Positions 16,002 to 21,902 of a DNA stretch of 23,936 bases are shown piece after piece (position 1 is the first letter of the stretch; each line of letters begins with the position of its first letter). Both the position numbers and the translations under genes were made by a program. Under the pieces are notes generated by a model, which had not been told where the DNA came from, searched no databases, and was given only the letters and a program-made list of their open reading frames with translations. Origin of the DNA: a virus; the IMG/VR virus record IMGVR_UViG_3300030116_006294, positions 1-23,936 of that record. The stretch is one strand, 5' to 3'.

Positions 16002-17098
16002 AACACCCAAACCCCAAGCTGTTTGTTGTTATTCTGGGCGACCTTGGCGACCGTTGCTTTGATGCTTTAGATTCCCGCTTTCCCGCGCTCCAGAATGGCG
16101 CACAAGCGTTTTTGTTTGCGTCGGCCATTGGTAACGGGGTTGACATATTGAACGCCTCACAGTGGGCATCTCATCGCGGGCAAGAGCATTTGGCCGCGTG
16201 CTTTGATTGCGGTGACGAATCGGTTGCGCTGGGCGCGGCTTGCACGATAGCGCGGCCTTTCACAAGTCGAGGCTATGAAATCGAACCTGTTTGGATTAGG
16301 GGCAAGATTGAAAAGCCAAAGCGCATCAAATCTTTTTCTGTTGTCGCCACTCAAGAGGTCGCACAAGAGGCCGCGATTTTGATCGCGTCGCTGCGAACAT
16401 TCCACGCCGACCCGATTTTTGTTTTCTGCGATGAGGACGCAAAGGCGTTGATCAAGTCGCACAATTTTGACGGCGTAGAGTTTAAGACTGAGGCAGACGA
16501 AAAGACACTGGCCGCGCATAGCGACCGCTTGGCTGGCAAGGTCGCAGCCAAAAACAGCTTTCACCGTGTCGATTGTATCGCCGCGAAAATGGACGCTTGG
16601 CAATGGGCGATTGACGAAGCGGGCGCGAGTCTATTCCTTGACGCCGACATTGTTGCCGTCTCAAACCTAAACGGCGGGATGCGCGGCGAGGTTATGCTTT
16701 CTCCGCATTATCACGGCGGCCCGAAACTAGAACCCGCGCGCGACTTTGGCATATTCAATGCGGGCTATGTGTGGAGTGATCAACCGGACGCGCCAAAAAT
16801 TTGGCGCGAAATCTACGAGGGCAAGTCTAGGTTTTTTGAACAGGAGGGCATGACACTTTTTGCGCAGCACTTTGATGTCAGCTTTTATTCTCCGGATCAC
16901 AACGTTGGGTTTTGGCGTTGCCCAGATTTTGATTTGAACGTGCGAAGCTGGCACGCGCACATGACCGACGCACTCGACGAAAAAGCAAACAACGGTTTGC
17001 GCGTCAAATACCAAGAACACCGCAAGCGCGTTTTTGATTGGCTTGAATATCAAGGGCGCGACGATCTGATTGATTTTATTGAATGCGTGAAAAAATAA
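15998..17098 (+). CDS. Glycosyltransferase-like protein (GT-A fold)
   Basis: This 366-aa protein probably transfers a sugar from a nucleotide-sugar donor. The key motif is LFLDADIV (residues 212-219), whose D215-A-D217 is the metal-binding DxD of GT-A enzymes. GIFNAGYVWS (251-260) matches the FNAG acceptor/donor pocket seen in GT8-like families. A further segment, HNVGFWRCPDFDLNVRSWHAH, contains His residues that may complete the site. Residues 1-110 form a separate N-terminal region with no match that I recognise. The ATG overlaps the fiber stop and the end overlaps the sulfotransferase-like gene, so the two enzymes are probably made together. Likely substrates are host or virion surface glycans; the acceptor cannot be read from sequence. 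Confidence 0.72.
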   Translation: MKHPNPKLFVVILGDLGDRCFDALDSRFPALQNGAQAFLFASAIGNGVDILNASQWASHRGQEHLAACFDCGDESVALGAACTIARPFTSRGYEIEPVWIRGKIEKPKRIKSFSVVATQEVAQEAAILIASLRTFHADPIFVFCDEDAKALIKSHNFDGVEFKTEADEKTLAAHSDRLAGKVAAKNSFHRVDCIAAKMDAWQWAIDEAGASLFLDADIVAVSNLNGGMRGEVMLSPHYHGGPKLEPARDFGIFNAGYVWSDQPDAPKIWREIYEGKSRFFEQEGMTLFAQHFDVSFYSPDHNVGFWRCPDFDLNVRSWHAHMTDALDEKANNGLRVKYQEHRKRVFDWLEYQGRDDLIDFIECVKK

Positions 17099-17784
17099 TT
17101 TTTTGCCATTACGGAAAAGCGGGCGGCACTTGGGTCAATGAATATTTGTCTCTGATGTTGCGCCGCGAAGGCTACGCAATCCGAAACTCGTTCTACATGG
17201 GTTTAGGCAGAGACTTCACCGAGGATGAAGTGCTGCACGTTGCTAACACCTGCGAAGGCTTCAAAACTTACATTCACCAACAACATCTTTCTGTGACCGG
17301 CAAAGCCTTGGCGCACCTGAAGAGTAAAGGCTTTTGGTCGTTTATGTTTTTGCGCCCGCCTGAAGATGTTATTTGTTCAATTTATTTTTGGGCGTTGCGA
17401 AAGATTGAGGGCGGAGAACCTTGCCCGATTGGCCCGCACTTGAACCCAACCAAAATCGACCTTGGCGATTTTTTTGAAGAGGTCGCAAAGAATCAAAAAG
17501 CACTTTGGTCTTTGCCGACTTGGGTGAATCAAGTTGATAATGTGGCTATGATCTCAGAAAATAATTTTAGGGCATTTTTGCGCCAACATTTTTCGCATGA
17601 ATACGACCCCGATAAATACGGATTGAAAGAGCGGCACATGAACAGGTCAAACAATGAAGGCTTTGCGGAGTACGCAAGGCAAGGGCGCATTACATTGGCG
17701 CAGCAATCCGCCCTTGTTGGTTCGGATGAGTTTGCGGAATTTTCAAACCTAGCTCGGAGGCTGGGACATCGGAGGCAATGGTAA
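17083..17784 (+). CDS. Sulfotransferase-like protein
   Basis: This 233-aa protein has the two signature regions of PAPS-dependent sulfotransferases. A 5'-phosphosulfate-binding loop HYGKAGGTWVNEYL (residues 9-22) lies near the N-terminus. The FLRPPEDVICSIYFW segment (89-103) carries the Arg91 and Ser99 positions that grip the 3'-phosphate of PAPS. Such enzymes move a sulfuryl group onto sugars, lipids or proteins. It overlaps the glycosyltransferase gene by 16 nt, which suggests the pair adds and then sulfates a sugar. It ends against the first lysis-region gene (TAATG). A kinase-type P-loop was considered, but the second motif favours sulfotransferase. Confidence 0.72.
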   Translation: MREKIIFCHYGKAGGTWVNEYLSLMLRREGYAIRNSFYMGLGRDFTEDEVLHVANTCEGFKTYIHQQHLSVTGKALAHLKSKGFWSFMFLRPPEDVICSIYFWALRKIEGGEPCPIGPHLNPTKIDLGDFFEEVAKNQKALWSLPTWVNQVDNVAMISENNFRAFLRQHFSHEYDPDKYGLKERHMNRSNNEGFAEYARQGRITLAQQSALVGSDEFAEFSNLARRLGHRRQW

Positions 17785-17996
17785 TGGATTTGGCGAGCAT
17801 TATGCAAGCGGGCTTTGCGATAGCGATCGCGGTTGGTGGGTTTTTCTTTCGTAGAATACAAAGCACGATTGACGACCAAGCGCGCCGCTTGATCGGCCTT
17901 GAAATCAAGGTTGCGCGTCAGGAACAACAAACCGAAAACTTGATTGACAGATTGGATCGAATAGAGCAAAAGATTGACCAACTACTTAAAACGTGA
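17784..17996 (+). CDS. Small membrane protein with coiled coil, lysis region
   Basis: This 70-aa protein has one N-terminal transmembrane helix (residues about 5-22, GFAIAIAVGGFFF) and a long amphipathic heptad-rich helix after it (about 27-68). This resembles small phage membrane proteins of holin, spanin or hemolysin XhlA type, though XhlA has its membrane helix at the other end. I chose the ATG at 17784 because GGAGG at 17771-17775 is eight bases upstream; an ATG at 17778 is too close to it. The start overlaps the sulfotransferase stop, and the stop overlaps the next gene's GTG. Confidence 0.68.
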   Translation: MDLASIMQAGFAIAIAVGGFFFRRIQSTIDDQARRLIGLEIKVARQEQQTENLIDRLDRIEQKIDQLLKT

Positions 17997-18187
17997 GCTT
18001 TGACCCTATCAACGCAAGTGCTGGCTTTTTGGTCGGCGTTACATTGACCGCCCTTTTGTTTTTGCTTTTTGGAATGCTCACGCATTTTTATCAACTGGCG
18101 GATCAAGTCCAAGATATAATTGAGCAAGTGAAAGGTGAAGCTGATGACCCCGCAGGAGATCAAGAAAATGGAACAACCGAAAAATGA
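17993..18187 (+). CDS. Single-pass small membrane protein, lysis region
   Basis: This 64-aa protein has one strongly hydrophobic helix at residues about 10-30 (AGFLVGVTLTALLFLLFGML) and an acidic, charged C-terminal tail (about 35-64). The GTG start overlaps the previous stop (GTGA), so it is translationally coupled. The pattern suits a class III holin or i-spanin-like component, but the tail is short for a spanin. No homolog is recognised. Confidence 0.62.
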   Translation: MSFDPINASAGFLVGVTLTALLFLLFGMLTHFYQLADQVQDIIEQVKGEADDPAGDQENGTTEK

Positions 18188-18404
18188 CCCCGCGCGCAAA
18201 GGCGCGTTCACAAGCGAATTTATTTTTGCAATACTTTCGTGCGTGATGACCCTCGCAATCGTTGGCGGGTGGGTAGACCCTGAAGGCGGCGCAAGCATGA
18301 CCGACAAAATCGCCGCAATCGTTGGCGTTGCCCTGACAAGTTGCGGCTACACTTACGGGCGCAGTGCGATCAAGCGCGAGCAAATCAAAGCCGACGCCGA
18401 ATGA
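18168..18404 (+). CDS. Holin-like two-helix membrane protein
   Basis: This 78-aa protein has a charged N-terminus and two predicted transmembrane helices, about residues 16-34 (SEFIFAILSCVMTLAIVGG) and 46-62 (DKIAAIVGVALTSCGYT), followed by a basic/acidic tail. The arrangement resembles class II phage holins, including the SEF-start of helix 1 and the GYT-xx-R-x-xxK end of helix 2. Holins open the inner membrane to let lysis proceed. The ATG at 18168 has AGGAG nine bases upstream; ATG 18144 (with AAGGTG) is an alternative that would add eight residues. It overlaps the previous gene by 20 nt. Confidence 0.68.
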   Translation: MEQPKNDPARKGAFTSEFIFAILSCVMTLAIVGGWVDPEGGASMTDKIAAIVGVALTSCGYTYGRSAIKREQIKADAE

Positions 18405-18550
18405 AATTGCTTGCCGCATTCTTTGATTCATTGCTTAAGCATTTGACTCAATTATTGCGCCAAGACAAATCTGCAACAGATGCCACCACTCCTGAAGATA
18501 TGCGCCGCCGCTGGAATGATCACGTTCGCGACAGCTTGCGGGACGACTAA
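18401..18550 (+). CDS. Small amphipathic protein overlapping the lipoprotein gene
   Basis: This 49-aa protein begins with a hydrophobic/amphipathic helix (LLAAFFDSLLKHLTQLL) and ends in an Arg/Asp-rich segment. The ATG overlaps the stop of the holin-like gene (ATGA). Its last 71 nt overlap the lipoprotein gene in another frame, an out-of-frame nesting reminiscent of Rz/Rz1 spanin pairs, though it is far shorter than Rz. It is probably a lysis-cassette component, but there is no recognised family. Confidence 0.55.
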   Translation: MKLLAAFFDSLLKHLTQLLRQDKSATDATTPEDMRRRWNDHVRDSLRDD

Positions 18551-18707
18551 AGTTGTTTTCGTTGACACCCAAGCCGACCTTGTGAGACTCGGCCCAGACG
18601 TGCGCGGCACGGTGTACGTCAACCGTGGCGGCGAATGGATTAAATCAAAAAACAAAGTGACCTTGCCCGAAGGCTGGATTGCTGGCCCCCTACCAAAAAA
18701 TGATTAA
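18480..18707 (+). CDS. Small lipoprotein, lysis region
   Basis: This 75-aa protein has a signal peptide ending in a lipobox-like FATAC, with Cys20 as the predicted lipid-bearing residue. The mature part contains VRLGPDVRGTVYV and KVTLPEGWIAGPL, a combination common in small phage lipoproteins near holin genes. By analogy with Rz1 it might link membranes during lysis or stay at the outer membrane, but it is not Pro-rich like Rz1. The Ala at -3 of the lipobox is less usual than Leu. It is partly nested in the preceding gene, and its stop region overlaps the next ATG. A Gram-negative-type envelope would suit it. Confidence 0.7.
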   Translation: MPPLLKICAAAGMITFATACGTTKVVFVDTQADLVRLGPDVRGTVYVNRGGEWIKSKNKVTLPEGWIAGPLPKND

Positions 18708-18804
18708 GTTTCTAACCTATTGCTTTTGCCTACTTGTCCCCGCCTCATTTCTAGCGGGCTTGATCGCAAGCGCGATCTTGCTGTGGCGCGCCGTTCTTAA
18801 TTAG
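18700..18804 (+). CDS. Tiny hydrophobic membrane protein, 34 aa
   Basis: ATG at 18700 opens a 34-codon frame with one continuous hydrophobic stretch (about residues 3-29) between a Lys near the N-terminus and an Arg near the C-terminus. The ATG overlaps the end of the lipoprotein gene. Placement in a row of small membrane genes supports translation, and pinholin-like size is suggestive. No family is recognised and the frame is short, so confidence is moderate. Confidence 0.45.
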   Translation: MIKFLTYCFCLLVPASFLAGLIASAILLWRAVLN

Positions 18805-18824
18805 GACAAACAGCCCAAGGGTGG

Positions 18825-19586
18825 ATGGGCAAGGCGTGGAAAAAATTTGTTGCCGTCGGCGATAATCACGGCGCATTGATCGACCAAGACACTGCGCGCG
18901 CGGTGTTAAAGTTTTGCGATCATTGGAAACCTGACGCGCGGATTCACCTTGGCGATTGTTTCGACTTTGCAAGCCTCCGCGCTGGAATAAATCCGGACTC
19001 TGACGGCGTTGCGTGCGATGACCTGAGCGAGGATTTGTTTCAGGGTTTCAAATTCTTGGAGCAATTCAGGCCGCACGTTTACCTTGTCGGCAATCACGAG
19101 GATCGGCTTTGGCGCATAGCAACAAGCCACACGCAAGGTGTGATGCGTTACGCTGCGCGCGATGTGATCGAACGAATCGAAAAGCAGTGCAAGCGAATGC
19201 GTTGCAAGTTGTACCTGTATCACGCCGAGAACGGTGTTCATCACGAGGCAAACGGCAAGCTGGCTTTCGCGCATGGATATTCTGCAAACCAAAACGCGGT
19301 AAAGGAACACGCCACGCATTACGCAGCCGAAGGCGGCAGCGTTATCATGGGCCACTTGCACCGCGTGGAAATCCAGACAGGCAAACGCAAAGGCGGCACG
19401 CATGGATATTCTGCGGGATGCCTCGCAAACTTTTCAGCGATGGACTACGCCAAGAACCGACTAGCAACTGCAGGTTGGGAAAACGCTTTTGCGTTCGGCG
19501 TCTGGAAAGGTGAAACCGCAAACGTATGGATCGCGCGCAAGTGCGGCCCGCGCTGGTTACTGCCGACAGGCGTTGAAGAGTTTTAA
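18825..19586 (+). CDS. Calcineurin-like metallophosphoesterase
   Basis: This 253-aa protein holds the full set of metallophosphoesterase motifs: GDNHG (12-16), GDCFD (43-47), GNHED (89-93), FAHG (148-151) and GHLHR (176-180). These place two metal ions and hydrolyse a phosphomonoester or phosphodiester. The substrate is not predictable; phage members of this family include proteins that process nucleotides, cyclic nucleotides or DNA/RNA ends. There is no signal peptide, so it is cytoplasmic. It starts 20 nt after the last lysis-region gene with AAGGGTGG immediately upstream, and is followed by two small genes after two bases. No motif residue appears to be missing. Confidence 0.9.
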   Translation: MGKAWKKFVAVGDNHGALIDQDTARAVLKFCDHWKPDARIHLGDCFDFASLRAGINPDSDGVACDDLSEDLFQGFKFLEQFRPHVYLVGNHEDRLWRIATSHTQGVMRYAARDVIERIEKQCKRMRCKLYLYHAENGVHHEANGKLAFAHGYSANQNAVKEHATHYAAEGGSVIMGHLHRVEIQTGKRKGGTHGYSAGCLANFSAMDYAKNRLATAGWENAFAFGVWKGETANVWIARKCGPRWLLPTGVEEF

Positions 19587-19588
19587 CA

Positions 19589-19825
19589 ATGGACAAAAAG
19601 ACCGCATCAAAATTTGCGCAAGCACTTGGTTCGCTTGGTAAGGCCGACGTGATCCCTGAAGGATGGGCGACAGCAAGAGAGATCGCCGACAGCCAAGGCG
19701 TGTCCATGCCGCACATGCAAAAAAAGATTCGCGCCCTTGTCGAGTCTGGCACGGCTGAAATGCAGCGGTTCAAAATCAAAACCTCGCGCGGCTTTTATCC
19801 CGTGCCGCATTACCGGATCAAATGA
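19589..19825 (+). CDS. Small winged-helix-like protein
   Basis: This 78-aa protein carries a helix-turn-helix-like stretch WATAREIADSQGVSMPHMQKKIRALVESG (residues about 26-54), followed by a beta-rich wing-like tail ending in PVPHYRIK. That layout suits a small DNA-binding protein. It might be a regulator, but the regulated sites are unknown; the promoter family at 20141, 21598, 22940 and 3244 is a candidate worth testing. It sits between the metallophosphoesterase and another small gene, and its stop overlaps the next ATG (ATGA). Confidence 0.62.
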   Translation: MDKKTASKFAQALGSLGKADVIPEGWATAREIADSQGVSMPHMQKKIRALVESGTAEMQRFKIKTSRGFYPVPHYRIK

Positions 19826-20076
19826 AACGCTTGCCGCCCATTGGAACGCTTGCCCGCTTTCACTGGGATGATATTTGCGCGCACACTAACGCACTGGCCA
19901 GCGAGGCCAAGGTTGCGCGCTGCGTGACGATCGGATTGTTGCACGCAGCAAAGCGCGATCACATTGTTGTTTCGACTTCACTTTTTGAGGGCGACCAAAA
20001 AGGGCCGGACGCTTGCGGCGATTTCGTCGCAATCCCGCGCGGAGTGCTACGGAAGATTGAGCCAATCAAAAGCTGA
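19822..20076 (+). CDS. Hypothetical protein, 84 aa
   Basis: This 84-aa soluble protein resembles small phage accessory proteins that start with a Trp-Asp segment (RFHWDDIC) and end with an IPRGV(L)xKI strand, a pattern I have seen in several phage hypotheticals of unknown role. It is coupled to the winged-helix-like gene by ATGA. No membrane segment or catalytic motif is visible. Immediately after its stop come eight C and then the copy B control region, so it ends the upstream operon. Confidence 0.65.
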   Translation: MKRLPPIGTLARFHWDDICAHTNALASEAKVARCVTIGLLHAAKRDHIVVSTSLFEGDQKGPDACGDFVAIPRGVLRKIEPIKS

Positions 20077-20090
20077 CCCCCCCCGTTTCA

Positions 20091-20106
20091 CCCTGAAAAA
20101 ACAGGG
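20091..20106. promoter_or_regulatory. CCCTG-A6-CAGGG palindrome (copy B)
   Basis: A 5-bp inverted repeat around six A, 34 nt upstream of the copy B -35. The gap between the two is 34-35 nt in copies B and C and 23 nt in A and D, a difference of about one helical turn. This is the best-formed example of the element. Confidence 0.55.
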
Positions 20107-20140
20107 CCAAAAACTTTTTTCAAAAAAGTAAAATAATCTG

Positions 20141-20178
20141 TTGACAGGCAAGCGGCTTGGCTGTATGCTGTAAGCACA
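20141..20178 (+). promoter_or_regulatory. Promoter copy B, predicting a leaderless mRNA
   Basis: The consensus -35 TTGACA (20141-20146), a 17-nt spacer, and -10 TATGCT (20164-20169) are followed by nine bases and the ATG at 20179. The spacer contains CAAGCGGCTTG (20149-20159), a perfect 5-bp-arm palindrome around G, which could be an operator. The A/T-rich tract at about 20107-20137 could be an UP element. Confidence 0.85.
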
Positions 20179-20409
20179 ATGAACGCAGCAAACAAGACAA
20201 ACCAAATCAAACTCAACGGCACAACATACAACGTCGAGGAGGTAGTAACCACCGAACAACACCGCGCCGAGGGTCGCGTGAACGTAGCAAATCACCGCAA
20301 CCAAGTCGGCATTGTTGCTGACTTAATCCTGCGCCGCCCTAACGGCAAGAAGCTGCACCTCGCCTACACTTTCGCAAACGGACAAACCCAGTATGTCTTG
20401 AGCCTCTAA
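20179..20409 (+). CDS. Small leaderless-type protein, copy B
   Basis: This 76-aa protein starts MNAANKTNQIKLNG, whose codons 5-12 also appear in the gene at 21636. It is beta-rich after the tag, with NGTTYNVEEV and later NGKKLHLAYTFANGQTQYVLSL. That pattern is echoed in the gene at 21257 (DGETYTVTDL ... SGKRVHFTTTKGKTALVSL), so the two bodies look like distant paralogs. No family is recognised. The ATG lies nine bases under the -10, so initiation should occur at the mRNA 5' end. Confidence 0.7.
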   Translation: MNAANKTNQIKLNGTTYNVEEVVTTEQHRAEGRVNVANHRNQVGIVADLILRRPNGKKLHLAYTFANGQTQYVLSL

Positions 20410-20438
20410 CCTAAACCCAAACCCAAAAGCATAAGAAA
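20410..20438 (+). promoter_or_regulatory. A/C-rich leader, no Shine-Dalgarno
   Basis: This 29-nt gap between the copy B first and second genes is A/C-rich (CCTAAACCCAAACCC) and lacks a GGAG-like site. It resembles the leaders at 3453, 20910, 21903 and 23245. Confidence 0.55.
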
Positions 20439-20909
20439 ATGAATATTTTTGAAATAACCGAAGAGACAACAAACGCACGCGGCGAAACCTATTTGCCGCC
20501 TGTCAATGTCAACAACAAGGAAATCAACGCAACTTTGGTTTTTAGCAAACGGCCAACGGGCAAGAGCCAGACGATCACTTTTCAGGTTGACGCAGTGAAT
20601 GGCAGCTTTGGCGATGAGTGGCATGACACATACAACAAAATTTACGACAGCGAGAAACAGTGGCGCGCCGCGCACGCTCGCTACTTAAAAAAATACGCTG
20701 CACAACAGAACCCGAAAATCAAAATCACAAACAACATCAACCTGATGGCAAGGGCCATCCCATTGGCCTCTGCAATGGTGCACGCTGGCAAAACCTACAA
20801 TGCCAGCCATATCGACGCAGACGGATGGGCTGTTTCTCCGGAAGCTGGCTCCATGTTTCCGCCATGCTGCTTTGAGGTGATAGATCAAAAACCCGAAATG
20901 AACGACTAA
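20439..20909 (+). CDS. Hypothetical protein, 156 aa, early region
   Basis: I do not recognise this protein. It is soluble, with a beta-rich N-terminal half (INATLVFSKRPTGKSQTITFQVDAVNG), a basic helical middle (about residues 70-100, Lys/Arg/Ala-rich), and a C-terminal part with a CC pair (FPPCCFEV). There is no membrane segment. It is the second gene of the copy B operon and starts after an A/C-rich leader. Confidence 0.72.
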   Translation: MNIFEITEETTNARGETYLPPVNVNNKEINATLVFSKRPTGKSQTITFQVDAVNGSFGDEWHDTYNKIYDSEKQWRAAHARYLKKYAAQQNPKIKITNNINLMARAIPLASAMVHAGKTYNASHIDADGWAVSPEAGSMFPPCCFEVIDQKPEMND

Positions 20910-20934
20910 CCTAAACCCCAAACACAAACGACCA
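20910..20934 (+). promoter_or_regulatory. A/C-rich leader, no Shine-Dalgarno
   Basis: A 25-nt A/C-rich gap (CCTAAACCCCAAACACAAAC) sits before the ATG at 20935. Its first seven bases repeat those of the leader at 20410. Confidence 0.55.
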
Positions 20935-21252
20935 ATGAAAAAAGAAATCACCAAGCAAACAGGCTCAGAGCTTGAGGAGTTGAGACAATTCAAGCAGAGA
21001 GTGGAAACACTGCACAGAAAGTTTTTGAGGAGTCATATCAAAGGCGGCCCAAATGCACACAGCCCCGCCGCTGACGAGGCTCAGATTCTTGACAATATAA
21101 TTTCGGGCAAGCCTGAGTTATATCTGACAAGAATGGCCGAAGTCTTACATGATACGGTTGAAGCGTACAGACAAGAAGCAAAACGAAATCCTGAACACAA
21201 GCCAGAGCTTGAGAAATACGAAGAGCAGTTTAAAAACTTATCAATGGATTAG
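20935..21252 (+). CDS. Helical hypothetical protein, 105 aa
   Basis: This 105-aa protein is very rich in Glu, Lys and Gln and is predicted almost entirely helical, with coiled-coil-like stretches at about 8-35 and 70-100. No motif is recognised. Its first seven codons match those of the gene at 21257 except for codon 2 (AAA versus CAA), so the two genes share an N-terminal tag (M-K/Q-KEITK). Confidence 0.7.
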   Translation: MKKEITKQTGSELEELRQFKQRVETLHRKFLRSHIKGGPNAHSPAADEAQILDNIISGKPELYLTRMAEVLHDTVEAYRQEAKRNPEHKPELEKYEEQFKNLSMD

Positions 21253-21256
21253 CATC

Positions 21257-21553
21257 ATGCAAAAAGAAATCACCAAGAACGGGTTGCGCATCCTGCGCGA
21301 AGAAATCAACGGGTTCCAGATATGGGAAACCATACCGCGCCGCAATCACATCGGCGGCGTGATGCGCGAGGTTGGCGACGCCGTGACCATCGACGGCGAG
21401 ACGTACACCGTGACCGACCTTGCCGAAGCTGGCGCGCGTTGCCAGATTACAACAAAGCGCGTTGTGGATTACGAAACCGTATCGGGCAAGCGCGTGCATT
21501 TCACAACGACCAAAGGCAAGACCGCCCTCGTGTCTCTCTACAAATACCCCTGA
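21257..21553 (+). CDS. Small beta-rich hypothetical protein, 98 aa
   Basis: This 98-aa protein starts MQKEITKNG. I chose the ATG at 21257, four bases after the previous stop, because an upstream frame from 21149 would run inside that gene. After the tag it is mixed and then beta-rich. Its second half (DGETYTVTDL, RVHFTTTKGKTALVSL) echoes the gene at 20179, so a shared ancestor is likely. No catalytic motif is visible. Its stop TGA lies within the CCTG-A6-CAGG element of copy C. Confidence 0.68.
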   Translation: MQKEITKNGLRILREEINGFQIWETIPRRNHIGGVMREVGDAVTIDGETYTVTDLAEAGARCQITTKRVVDYETVSGKRVHFTTTKGKTALVSLYKYP

Positions 21554-21562
21554 AAAAACAGG
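21549..21562. promoter_or_regulatory. CCTG-A6-CAGG palindrome (copy C), overlapping a stop codon
   Basis: The 4-bp inverted repeat around six A overlaps the TGA stop of the gene at 21257, 35 nt upstream of the copy C -35. It belongs to the same element family as 3207 and 20091. Confidence 0.5.
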
Positions 21563-21597
21563 CTCAGAAATTATTTGAAAAAAAATAAAAAAAACGC

Positions 21598-21635
21598 TGG
21601 ACAGATCACAGGCAAGCTGCTAGAGTGTCAGCACA
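21598..21635 (+). promoter_or_regulatory. Promoter copy C, predicting a leaderless mRNA
   Basis: TGGACA (21598-21603), a 17-nt spacer and TAGAGT (21621-21626) are followed by nine bases and the ATG at 21636. The CAAGCTGCTAG variant of the operator-like palindrome runs into the -10 here, unlike copies A and B where it is seven bases further upstream. An A/T tract upstream (21567-21593) could be an UP element. Confidence 0.8.
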
Positions 21636-21902
21636 ATGAACGAGCGCAACAAGACAAACCAAATCAAACTTAATGAGGATATTTTACCTGTGACCCCCTC
21701 AATGCAGAAGTTTACAATTCAGGCAAACGCATTCAGCGCGGCTTGCTCATTTCTTCCAAAGCGCGACATACCAAAGACCGCCACAAAAACAACCGTGCAA
21801 TTTCGAGTTTTCCTCATTGAGTATATGGAAAACAACGAGTGCGACGCGATTGGAAATTTTCCCGATATGATTGACTTTGCAGTTTCTTGCTGCAAGCGAT
21901 AA
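21636..21902 (+). CDS. Small leaderless-type protein, copy C
   Basis: This 88-aa protein starts MNERNKTNQIKLNED and shares its first codons with the gene at 20179. The remainder is soluble with a basic middle and several Cys residues (C31, C77, C85, C86). No family is recognised. It is the first gene of a two-gene unit with 21946 and is predicted to be read from a leaderless mRNA. Confidence 0.7.
   Translation: MNERNKTNQIKLNEDILPVTPSMQKFTIQANAFSAACSFLPKRDIPKTATKTTVQFRVFLIEYMENNECDAIGNFPDMIDFAVSCCKR

Noticed and set aside
20077-20084. C8 run after the 84-aa gene as a regulatory signal or sequencing error
   Set aside because: It lies outside any gene, so a length error would change nothing coding; no function could be assigned.
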